Shown in pieces: positions 18,504 through 26,034 of a stretch of 64,000 nucleotides of DNA. The notes under the pieces were generated by a model. It did no database searches and was not told the origin of the DNA. It saw only the letters and a program-made list of their open reading frames with translations. The stretch covers positions 124,001 through 188,000 of the forward strand of contig NZ_JACIEB010000003.1 of assembly GCF_014196635.1 (NCBI RefSeq). The letters run 5' to 3'. A program made the position numbers and the translations under genes. Source of the stretch: Sphingobium fontiphilum (GTDB lineage: Bacteria; Pseudomonadota; Alphaproteobacteria; Sphingomonadales; Sphingomonadaceae). Within the stretch, counting starts at the first letter, position 1, and the number at the start of each line of letters is the position of its first letter.

Positions 18504-21080
18504 TCAGAAACTGAAGCGCGCGCCAAACAGATAGCGGGCTCCGATCTGCTCCACCTCGGTCGGCGTGGCGGCGCTGCCCTGATAGGCGATATATTTTTCG
18601 TCCGTCAGATTGGCGAGGTCGGCAAACAGGGTGAAATTGTCGGTCAGCGCATAACGCAGCGAAACGTCCAGATTTTCATAGCCCTTGCGATATTCGCCGC
18701 TGCCAAGGCCACCCAGCGTATCCAGCCAGTCGGAGCGCCACTGATAGCTGACCCGCGCCGAAATGCCATATTTCTCATAGAAGAAGGAGGCGTTGGCGAT
18801 GGTGTCCGACATGCCCTGGAAGGCAATGCCCTTTTGCGTGGGCGTATCGAAATCCCCGTCGAGCAGGGTCAGGTTGCCCTGAAACCCGAAGCCGTCCAGC
18901 GCGCCGGGCAGAAAGTCGAACTGCTTGAGGATGTTGAACTCGACACCGTAGAGCTTGCCGCTATCGCCGTTGAACGTGCCGCTGAGCAGATAGGCCGAAC
19001 GGTCCACACCACCGAAATTATAGATGTCCGAGCCTACCACCTGCCGGCTTTGATACAGCACATTGTCGACGGCACGATAGAAGCCCGCGACAGAGATCAG
19101 GCCGTTGCCCGGCAGATAATATTCGATGCTGGCGTCCGCGCCCCAGGTATATTCGGGTTTGAGCAGCGGGTTGCCGCCGCCGATGGTGCCGGGCGAGGCG
19201 GTGTCGTCGATGGAGGCGCCGACACGGATCGCGCCATAGGCGGGGCGCGACACGCTGCGCTGGCCCGCGACGCGCACCACCAGATTGTCGGTCACGTCAT
19301 ATTTGACGTTCAGGCTGGGGAAGAAATCGGTCTTGCCGCTGTTCACGAGAAGCGGCGTGTAGACGCCGCCGGACAAAACCGAACCCTTGTTATCGAGCAC
19401 ATAATGTTCGACGCGCACACCGCCAATGGCCGTCAGGGCGCCACTCTCCACCTTGGCCATGACATAACCGGCCAGCGTCTTTTCATTCTGATCATAGCGG
19501 TCTGTGACGGGAATATCGGCGTCGGGATTGTAGAGCCCCTTGGCCTGGAGCGCGACCAGCAGACGGTCGACATCCTTGCGCATGGCGACATTGTCGACAT
19601 AGTTCAAGGTCAGGCCCAGCGGAAAGCCGGTGTCCCACGGCTTGTCCGTGACATAGCTGTTGACGTCGAAAGGCTGGCCCACCGCCGCACCCAGGGCGCC
19701 CAGAAAAACGATGTTGGCGGTCGCAAAATTACTGCCCCTGATGTCTCGGTCGGCATAGAGGCCGCCGGCCGACAAAGTCACATTGCCCATTTCCTTGGTC
19801 AGGTCGAGCTTGGCGGTATAGCTGTCGGATATCGTCGCCTGGCGCGCGGCGATCATATAGGCGCCCGGCGCCGACAGGCTGGCCTGGTTGAAGCCGCCGC
19901 TGGTCAGCGAGACGATCGGGAAGTTCGGATCGCTGCGATCATAGCTGAACGAAAGCGCGTTGCTGCTGCCCGTGGACGACTGGACAAGAGGCAGGTAGCT
20001 GGTGTTTTCGGTGCGGGTGTAGTTGAGCTTGACCGAAGCGGTCAGGCCATCGTCAAACGCATAGTCGCCGCCGATCAGGCCGATATAGTTGCGGTTGCGA
20101 TATTCACCGAAATTGAAGCTGCCGCGCAACGGCACGCCGGTGAGTTCGCCAGACTCCAGTCCGCGAACGCCGCCTGTCGCCCGGTCGAGGCGCAATTCAT
20201 ACTGGTTGCGCTGCTCATTGTCGTTGAATTCGGAGAAGATCGCCTTGGCGTAAAAGCGCTGGCCCGCCTCGGGTTCATATTCGACGCCGCCGAACAGGCC
20301 GTTGTTCCAGCGTTCGATCCGATATTGGCGAATATCGAACTCGGTCGGGCCGGACGCGTCATAGACGCCCACTTCGCGATTGTCGGTCAACTGCTTGCGC
20401 CGATAGTGCGAGCCGCCGAGCACGAAGCCGACCGTGTCGTTCGACCAGGACAGGCGCAACGAACCCTGGCGCTGCTCCCCGCCGCCCAACTCCATCAGGC
20501 CATAGCCCAGGTCGCCCGACATATGGAATCCGGGCTTCTGCATCGGCGAATAGGTCTTGAGGTCGATGGTGGCGACGACCGCATCGGCCTGAAGATTGGA
20601 GGTCAGCGACTTGTTGATCACCAGTTCCGACAGCAGCACCGCCGGAATGGCGTCGAACCGGAAGGCGCGGGTGTCGCCGCCTTCATCAACGCCGATCATC
20701 GGAATGCCGTCGATGCTGACCGAAGTCCAGCGATTGGGCGCGCCACGCACCTGGATATAGCGTTCCTGGCCCTGATCGCGCTGCACCGCAACAGCGGGCA
20801 GGCGCGACAATGCTGCGGCCGCGTTCTGGTCGGGGAAACGGGCGGCGGCGTCGGCCGAGGCGATGTCGGCGAAATTGTCGGCCAGGCGCTTGGCGCTGAC
20901 GGATGCATTCTGCGAAGCGAGGATCGAGCCGGTCACGACGATGTCGCCGCTATCATCGGCATCAGCAGGCGCAGCATCGCCTGCCGCGGCCGAGACCTGT
21001 GCAAAGGCCGGGGCCAAGGTGAAGCCGCTGGCTGCGGCGCCCAACAGCAAATTTCCCAGAATGCGAGTCGGTATAAGCAT
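18504..21080 (-). CDS. TonB-dependent outer-membrane receptor
   Basis: 858-residue outer-membrane transporter. The signal peptide ends about residue 27 (APAFAQ). A TonB-box-like segment (DIVVTGSI) and plug domain follow (FPDQNAAAALSRLPAVAVQR, YIQVRGAPNRWTSVSIDGIP, ATIDLKT). The 22-strand barrel region runs to the terminal GARYLFGARFSF, ending in Phe as outer-membrane barrels do. The plug resembles the large receptor group of sphingomonads and Caulobacter that takes up carbohydrates or peptides; the ligand cannot be told. It is transcribed with the phosphatase gene. Confidence 0.93.
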   Translation of the reverse strand: MLIPTRILGNLLLGAAASGFTLAPAFAQVSAAAGDAAPADADDSGDIVVTGSILASQNASVSAKRLADNFADIASADAAARFPDQNAAAALSRLPAVAVQRDQGQERYIQVRGAPNRWTSVSIDGIPMIGVDEGGDTRAFRFDAIPAVLLSELVINKSLTSNLQADAVVATIDLKTYSPMQKPGFHMSGDLGYGLMELGGGEQRQGSLRLSWSNDTVGFVLGGSHYRRKQLTDNREVGVYDASGPTEFDIRQYRIERWNNGLFGGVEYEPEAGQRFYAKAIFSEFNDNEQRNQYELRLDRATGGVRGLESGELTGVPLRGSFNFGEYRNRNYIGLIGGDYAFDDGLTASVKLNYTRTENTSYLPLVQSSTGSSNALSFSYDRSDPNFPIVSLTSGGFNQASLSAPGAYMIAARQATISDSYTAKLDLTKEMGNVTLSAGGLYADRDIRGSNFATANIVFLGALGAAVGQPFDVNSYVTDKPWDTGFPLGLTLNYVDNVAMRKDVDRLLVALQAKGLYNPDADIPVTDRYDQNEKTLAGYVMAKVESGALTAIGGVRVEHYVLDNKGSVLSGGVYTPLLVNSGKTDFFPSLNVKYDVTDNLVVRVAGQRSVSRPAYGAIRVGASIDDTASPGTIGGGNPLLKPEYTWGADASIEYYLPGNGLISVAGFYRAVDNVLYQSRQVVGSDIYNFGGVDRSAYLLSGTFNGDSGKLYGVEFNILKQFDFLPGALDGFGFQGNLTLLDGDFDTPTQKGIAFQGMSDTIANASFFYEKYGISARVSYQWRSDWLDTLGGLGSGEYRKGYENLDVSLRYALTDNFTLFADLANLTDEKYIAYQGSAATPTEVEQIGARYLFGARFSF

Positions 21081-21121
21081 GATGCCCCCCTTGAACAGTG
21101 TCTGGGGGGTCCGCTAGGTCG

Positions 21122-21139
21122 TTTGCATGTCACTTGCAT
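21122..21139 (-). promoter_or_regulatory. Direct repeat with Pho-box-like spacing
   Basis: TTTGCAT-GTCA-CTTGCAT: two near-identical heptamers separated by four bases, 42-60 bases before the receptor start. Spacing equals that of a Pho box (7-4-7), but only about half of the bases in each heptamer fit the CTGTCAT consensus, so this is a weak candidate. Confidence 0.3.
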
Positions 21140-21414
21140 TACGGCGGCGCAGCATAATTTGCGACGCCCATGGCGCGCCGCCCCGTCGAAATCCGATTAC
21201 GCCTTACGCAATTGCCGGACGACACGAATCTGTCGTAAAAATGGCGCAATTTCGGCGTTAGCGCCAGTATAACGGAGGCATTTCAGCGCCTTTCTGGCGC
21301 AATCGCAAACGCATTCCCGCTCTGAAATATCGGTCCAATTGATCAGCGACGCAGCCGGGGAGTCCGTTTCCCGTCCGGAACAACGCACCTGCGAAGAAGG
21401 CTGAAAACGACATT

Positions 21415-21443
21415 GAGGGGGCCGGTTCGTCACCGGCTCCCTC
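21415..21443 (-). terminator. GC hairpin downstream of ompW
   Basis: GAGGGGGCCGGT and ACCGGCTCCCTC pair with one wobble around a 5-base loop, starting about 28 bases after the ompW stop. There is no T-run after it on the minus strand, so it is a possible but not a classical terminator. Confidence 0.4.
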
Positions 21444-21470
21444 CCCATGCCCCCCGGCATGACCCGTTGG

Positions 21471-22133
21471 TCAGAAGCGCATGCCCAGGCCGATGCCGAA
21501 GACGAGCGGATCGAGGTCCACCTTCACCTTCTGCACGCCGGCCGCCGTGGTGGCGAGGCGGGCGGTCGTGTCGATGTCGATATATTTGACGTCGATGTTC
21601 AGGAAAATCTTCTCATTGAGGTCGATGTCGACGCCCGCCTGCGCGGCCCAGCCAAAGCTGCTCTTCATGTTCACCTTGGTCTTGCCGACGGCGGTTTCCA
21701 GGCCCTTCGACGCGTCTTCGGAATAGAAAAGCGTGTAGTTGACGCCCGCGCCGACATAGGGGCGGACCTTGGCGTCGGGCATGAAGTGATATTGCGCTGT
21801 CAGCGTCGGCGGCAGCACCCAGGTGGAGGCGAGCTTGCCCACCGTCTTGGTCGTGCCGGTCACGCCGCTGGCGCTGTGCTTGGTCGTCGCGGCGATCAGT
21901 TCGAACGCGATATTGTTGGTCGCGAAATAGGTGAAGTCGATTTCGGGCGCGACGGCATTGTCGATCGCCACCTTTTCACCGGGGAAAGCAGGCAGAACGC
22001 TGCCGCTCTTTTCATTGGGGGCGACCATGATGCCGCGCAGACGGATGAGGACGTCGCCCTGTGCGGCCTGGGCCGGGGCGGCGACCATCGCGCCAAAGGC
22101 GGCGGCGCCGAGCAAGAGAGTCTTGAACGTCAT
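21471..22133 (-). CDS. ompW: OmpW-family outer-membrane protein
   Basis: 220-residue small beta-barrel. The signal peptide is MTFKTLLLGAAAFGAMVAAP, followed by GDVLIRLRGIMVAPNEKSG. Alternating strands include FTYFATNNIAFELIAATTKH, WVLPPTLTAQYHF and YVGAGVNYTLFYSE, and the chain ends GIGLGMRF with terminal Phe. OmpW porins pass small hydrophobic compounds and are often oxygen-regulated. I start at MTFKTLLLG, the start of the signal peptide. The shared gap with hemN carries two FNR-like boxes. Confidence 0.85.
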   Translation of the reverse strand: MTFKTLLLGAAAFGAMVAAPAQAAQGDVLIRLRGIMVAPNEKSGSVLPAFPGEKVAIDNAVAPEIDFTYFATNNIAFELIAATTKHSASGVTGTTKTVGKLASTWVLPPTLTAQYHFMPDAKVRPYVGAGVNYTLFYSEDASKGLETAVGKTKVNMKSSFGWAAQAGVDIDLNEKIFLNIDVKYIDIDTTARLATTAAGVQKVKVDLDPLVFGIGLGMRF

Positions 22134-22205
22134 CGCATATTTCCTTCCTGAATCGCTTTGTTCGTTTTGACCCCGCCCTTCTGCGCGCAAACGCCCATGC
22201 CAACA

Positions 22206-22241
22206 TTGATCCCGCTCAACCCCGCATTTGACATGCCTCAA
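22206..22241. promoter_or_regulatory. Tandem FNR-like boxes between ompW and hemN
   Basis: Box 1 at 22206-22219 is TTGAT-CCCG-CTCAA; box 2 at 22228-22241 is TTGAC-ATGC-CTCAA. Each differs from TTGAT-N4-ATCAA at one or two positions. Their centres are 22 bases apart, about two helical turns. Box 2 lies about 42 bases before the preferred hemN start, in activation range. Confidence 0.7.
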
Positions 22242-22276
22242 TGCCCATCGCCCCGCGACCGGGCATCACTGCGATC

Positions 22277-23584
22277 ATGTGGACCTATCATCCCGATCTG
22301 CTGACCGCGCCGGTGCCGCGCTACACCAGCTACCCGACCGCAGCGCAGTTCAGCGACGATGTGGGGGCGGCCGACATGGCCGCCGCGCTCGATGGGGTGA
22401 AGCAGGGGGCCGGCCTGTCGCTCTATGTCCACATTCCCTATTGTCACGACATATGCTGGTATTGCGGTTGCAACACCGGGGCGGCCACGCGCGCCCACCG
22501 GCTGTCGGCCTATGTCGAGGCGCTGGAACAGGAAATCGCGATGGTCGCCGAACGGCTGGGCGGACGCGGTCGGGTGGGGCGGATCGCCTTTGGCGGCGGC
22601 AGCCCCAACTCCCTGCCGCTGATCGACTTCATTCGTATTCTCAATCAGTTGCTGCGCTGTTTCGACGCAGGGGAGGCCGCGATCTCGGTCGAGCTGGACC
22701 CGCGGCGCCTTGACCGTCAGTGGATCGGCGCGATGGCATCGGTGGGGGTCACGCGCGTCAACCTGGGCGTGCAGACCTTCGCCCCGCATGTGCAGGCCCA
22801 TATCGGCCGCATCCAGCCGGTCGAGATGGTCGAGACCGCGATGGAGGCGCTGGACCGTGCGGGCATCCGCACCGGGTTCGACCTGATGTACGGCCTGCCC
22901 GGCCAGTCGATCGAGGATCTGGAAGAAACCATCCGCACGACGATCCGCCTGGCCCCGGCGCGCATCGCCCTGTTCGGCTATGCCCATATGCCGCGCCTGT
23001 TGCCGCGCCAGCGGCGCATCGATGCGTCCGCGCTGCCCGATGTGGACACGCGGTTCGCCATGGCCGCGACCGGATACCGGATGCTGGTGGAGGCGGGTTA
23101 TCAGGCGATCGGCTTCGACCATTTCGCGCTGCCGCGCGACGCCATGGCGCTGGCCGCGCGCACCGGGCGGCTGCACCGCAATTTTCAGGGCTTTACCGAA
23201 GATGACGCGCCGGTTCTGATCGGCCTGGGCGCCAGCGCGATCAGCGCTTTCCCCGACCTCCTCATCCAGAACGAAAAACAGGCCGGGCCCTATCGCGACC
23301 GGCTGGCGCGGGGCGAGCTGCCCGCGGCGCGCGGCGTGCGCCGGACAGCCGACGACCGGACGCGCGGGCGGATCATCGAGGATCTGCTGTGCCATGGCCG
23401 GGCCGACATGGCGGGGATCGATCCCGCGCCACAGCTTGCCGGTTACGAAGCCATGGGGCTGGCGGTGCGCGACGGGTCGCTATTGCGCCTGACGCCGGAC
23501 GCCCTGCCCTATGCCCGCTCCATCGCCGCCTGTTTCGACGCCTATCTGCTGCCCAGCGAAAGCCGGTTCAGCCATGCGGTTTGA
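22277..23584 (+). CDS. hemN: Oxygen-independent coproporphyrinogen III oxidase
   Basis: Radical SAM enzyme converting coproporphyrinogen III to protoporphyrinogen IX without oxygen; 435 residues. The 4Fe-4S/SAM motif is HIPYCHDICWYCGCNT (C-x3-C-x2-C). FGGGSPNSL, ELDPRR, RVNLGVQTF and GFDLMYGLPGQ follow in the usual order. I start at MWTYHPDLL, the canonical N-terminus; an ATG at 22241 would place the start inside an FNR box. It supplies haem for the cbb3 oxidase at low oxygen. Confidence 0.95.
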   Translation: MWTYHPDLLTAPVPRYTSYPTAAQFSDDVGAADMAAALDGVKQGAGLSLYVHIPYCHDICWYCGCNTGAATRAHRLSAYVEALEQEIAMVAERLGGRGRVGRIAFGGGSPNSLPLIDFIRILNQLLRCFDAGEAAISVELDPRRLDRQWIGAMASVGVTRVNLGVQTFAPHVQAHIGRIQPVEMVETAMEALDRAGIRTGFDLMYGLPGQSIEDLEETIRTTIRLAPARIALFGYAHMPRLLPRQRRIDASALPDVDTRFAMAATGYRMLVEAGYQAIGFDHFALPRDAMALAARTGRLHRNFQGFTEDDAPVLIGLGASAISAFPDLLIQNEKQAGPYRDRLARGELPAARGVRRTADDRTRGRIIEDLLCHGRADMAGIDPAPQLAGYEAMGLAVRDGSLLRLTPDALPYARSIAACFDAYLLPSESRFSHAV

Positions 23585-23825
23585 AGCGGAAAGGGCGCAG
23601 GCCCGGCCATCCGTCGCGGCGTTAATCGGCGCTCTCGCCTGCCTCCATGTGCTGTTGGCGCCCGCCCCGGCGCAGGCCAGCGGGTCGCGCTACGCCTGCG
23701 GGTCGCTGCCGCCGGGATGGACGCCGCCATGGGAACGCGACAAGCCCGCCGCTCCGTCGCCGACGGATATGGGATGCCACCTGATGATGGGGTGCCGCCG
23801 CCAGATCGGCGAAGAAAATGGCTGA
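23574..23825 (+). CDS. Small exported hypothetical protein
   Basis: 83 residues; start overlaps the hemN end by 11 bases. An N-terminal signal-like segment (SVAALIGALACLHVLLAPAPA) is followed by a short mature part with three Cys (YACGSLPPGWTPPW, MGCHLMMGCRRQIG). No family recognised. The signal peptide and the Cys-containing mature part argue that it is translated. The overlap with hemN suggests coupled expression. Confidence 0.6.
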   Translation: MRFEAERAQARPSVAALIGALACLHVLLAPAPAQASGSRYACGSLPPGWTPPWERDKPAAPSPTDMGCHLMMGCRRQIGEENG

Positions 23826-23891
23826 TCGCTTCGACCAGGCCGTCTAAACAGACTCTTACCCCTGAGCGGCTTTTCCTTTAAGCTTGCCGCC

Positions 23892-24860
23892 ATGACCTCT
23901 CCCTCGCTGCGCCAGTTGGATATTTTTGCGCAGCTTGTGGCGTCGGGCAGCATGGCCGAGTGCGCCGACGCGCTGGGGGTTTCGATCGACGCGATCAGGC
24001 GCGACATGGCGACGCTGGAGCGGCGGCTGGGCTTTCCCCTTTTCGAAACGGCGGGTGGCGCGGCGCGGCTGACCGACGCGGGGCGCAAGACGGTGCGCGC
24101 CATGGCGCTGCTGAGCGACCAGAGCGAGGCGCAATGGCAGGCCGACGATCCGCCGCCCGCGCCCTCAGTCGTTGCGCAATCGCCGCCCGTCGTCGCCCCC
24201 GCAGCGCAGCCAGGGCCCGATTCGGCGCCGGCACAGGCATCGGAATCGGACCGCATAACGATCACCATCACCGCGCCCGCACCGCTGTTCAGCCATTTTC
24301 AGGATGCGCTGACCGCGTTTGAGGAAGCCAATCCCGACATCGCGATCACGCTGGACCTGCATGCCCGTTCGGCGGGCGAGGCGCAGCACATGCTGGCGCG
24401 CGGCGAGACCGACATCATCTATTTCCATGCGCTGGGCGAACCGACGGCGTTCCCGTCGCGCTATGTCTGGTCCGAACAGATCGCCCTGTATCTGGGCGAC
24501 GCGCATCCGCTCGCCCGCGCGGACATGGTGAGCGCCGGCGATCTGGCGGGCGTGCCCCGGCTGGCCATGGAGCCGGGCAACGGCCTGCGTGCGGTGACTG
24601 ATCAGGCGCTGGACAAGGCGCGGCTCGACCTGGGTCCGCCAACGCTGGAAACCGACAATCTTTACGACATCATGGTCGCGGCGCGCGAAGGCCGGGGCTG
24701 GTTCGCCGCCTTTGGTCCGCTGGCGCGCGATTTCGGGCGGATGCAGGGCATAGCGCGGCTGAAGCTGGCGATGCCCCTGCCCGCCATCGAAATCCGTCAG
24801 GCGGTGCGCGAAGACGCCGATGGCGCGGCGCAGGCGCTGGCCGAATATCTGTTCATGTAA
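23892..24860 (+). CDS. LysR-like transcriptional regulator with Pro/Ala-rich linker
   Basis: 322 residues. The N-terminal winged helix-turn-helix is LRQLDIFAQLVASGSMAECA and then DALGVSIDAIRRDMATLERR. The usual LysR linker helix is followed by an unusually long Pro/Ala-rich stretch (about residues 85-120). The substrate-binding domain starts at ITITITAPAPLFSHFQDAL and contains FEEANPDIAITLDLHARSAG. The ligand is unknown. It is transcribed away from hemN and converges on fzlA. Confidence 0.85.
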   Translation: MTSPSLRQLDIFAQLVASGSMAECADALGVSIDAIRRDMATLERRLGFPLFETAGGAARLTDAGRKTVRAMALLSDQSEAQWQADDPPPAPSVVAQSPPVVAPAAQPGPDSAPAQASESDRITITITAPAPLFSHFQDALTAFEEANPDIAITLDLHARSAGEAQHMLARGETDIIYFHALGEPTAFPSRYVWSEQIALYLGDAHPLARADMVSAGDLAGVPRLAMEPGNGLRAVTDQALDKARLDLGPPTLETDNLYDIMVAAREGRGWFAAFGPLARDFGRMQGIARLKLAMPLPAIEIRQAVREDADGAAQALAEYLFM

Positions 24861-24873
24861 CGAAAAGGCCCGA

Positions 24874-25545
24874 TCAGAAATCGGGCTTTTCATAATGGGC
24901 GGGCGGGACGATCACTTCCATCCGGTCGGAAAGCAGCGGGCGAAAGGACGGCCGCGATTTGAACCCGGCATACCAGCGTTTGACCGGATCATGCCCGGTC
25001 CAGTCGATACCGCCCAGATAATCAGCGACCGACAGATGGGCGGCGGCGGCGATGTCAGCCAGGCTGAGCGTGCCCCCCGCCATCCAGCTGCGATGGTCGA
25101 GCAGATAGTCCATATAGTCCATATGGACATTGGCGCGCTTCATCGCCTCGCGCAGGATGCGCGCGTCGGGCGAGGTGCGTTCGATCAGGCGTTTCTTCAT
25201 GCGTTCGTGGAGCAGCGGTCCGACCACATCGCCATAGAAATTCTGGTCGAAAAATGCGGTCAGCCGCCGCACCTCCGCCCGGCCCGCCGCCGTGCCGGAA
25301 ATCAGCGGAAATTTCTCGACCGTTTCCTCGAAATATTCACAGATCGCCTGGCTGTCGATCAGCACGGCGCCCTTGTCGCGATCGACCATCACCGGGGTCG
25401 TGCCCGCCGGGTTCAGATCCAGAAACTCGTCGCGCATCATCCAGGGGGATTCGCGCACCAGGTCGTAACCAACCCCCTTTTCGCCTAGCAAAAGCCGGAC
25501 TTTGCGGGAAAAGGGACAAAGGGGAAATTGGTAAAGCTGCCACAT
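24874..25545 (-). CDS. fzlA: Glutathione-transferase-fold protein, FzlA-like
   Basis: 223 residues. The thioredoxin-like N-domain has YQFPLCPFSRKVRLLLGEKG and LNPAGTTPVMVDRDKGAVL with DSQAICEYFEE; an all-helical C-domain follows. The CPFSRKVR-LGEKG signature and overall length fit FzlA, the GST-like protein that binds FtsZ and promotes constriction in Caulobacter, rather than a detoxifying enzyme. The assignment rests on motif memory, so a general GST remains possible. The start MWQLYQFPL follows a GGGAGG ribosome site. Confidence 0.78.
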   Translation of the reverse strand: MWQLYQFPLCPFSRKVRLLLGEKGVGYDLVRESPWMMRDEFLDLNPAGTTPVMVDRDKGAVLIDSQAICEYFEETVEKFPLISGTAAGRAEVRRLTAFFDQNFYGDVVGPLLHERMKKRLIERTSPDARILREAMKRANVHMDYMDYLLDHRSWMAGGTLSLADIAAAAHLSVADYLGGIDWTGHDPVKRWYAGFKSRPSFRPLLSDRMEVIVPPAHYEKPDF

Positions 25546-26034
25546 CGTCCCTCCCTGTTAGGCGCGGGCGCGGCACGGGGGAAGCGGCAATTTCATCCGC
25601 GCGAACGGCTGGCGGCCAATGGCGGCGGCGGATCGGCGAGGGAGACGAAACGCCATCCAGGGGCAAAAAATATTTTTGCGATTCCGGTTTGTTCACTTGC
25701 CTTTTCCGGGTGCGGCCAATGTCCACGCGTCGCTGCGCCGCACGCATGCGCCTGCACCCGTCGGCAAGGGTCGGCGAGTCCCTAATCTGTCATTTACCCT
25801 CTTGCGCCTCGCCAACGCTGTGGCACTATCCATGGTATTCGCGTATCGGGGGATACCCAAGGGATTGTAATCACAAGTGCCGGCCTTTTTCGGCGCTGGG
25901 GGCTTTTTGTCCCCGCGATTCACCCCTTTGGCCGCAAACCGATAGGCGCGACGGAGCGGTTTTGATAGGGTGGAGGCTTGGCTTTCCATCGCTTGACTGA
26001 ATCGAACGAATGAAGAACAAACAGGGGCGTAGGC
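25546..26034. other. Intergenic region between fzlA and nrdA
   Basis: About 490 bases with no convincing gene. It contains an A/T-rich patch near 25670 (AAAAAATATTTTTG), an AGTCCCTAA element at 25777-25785 resembling the ccoN/fnrL decamer, and A/T-richer DNA from about 25800, where the nrdA promoter is expected. I found no clear NrdR box and no cobalamin riboswitch. Confidence 0.5.

Larger units (their letters stand above)
21081..21470. other. Intergenic region before the TonB receptor
   Basis: About 390 bases without a convincing gene. It is visibly richer in A+T near 21120-21330 and should hold the receptor promoter. A direct repeat with 11-base period lies at 21122-21139 and a GC hairpin at 21415-21443. 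I see no further feature. Confidence 0.5.

Noticed and set aside
18834..21272. 812-codon open frame opposite the TonB receptor
   Set aside because: Shadow of the receptor gene; no signal peptide, motif or ribosome site.
25546..26034. Cobalamin riboswitch or NrdR boxes before nrdA
   Set aside because: I could not find the conserved B12-box or paired NrdR palindromes; only weak partial palindromes are present.
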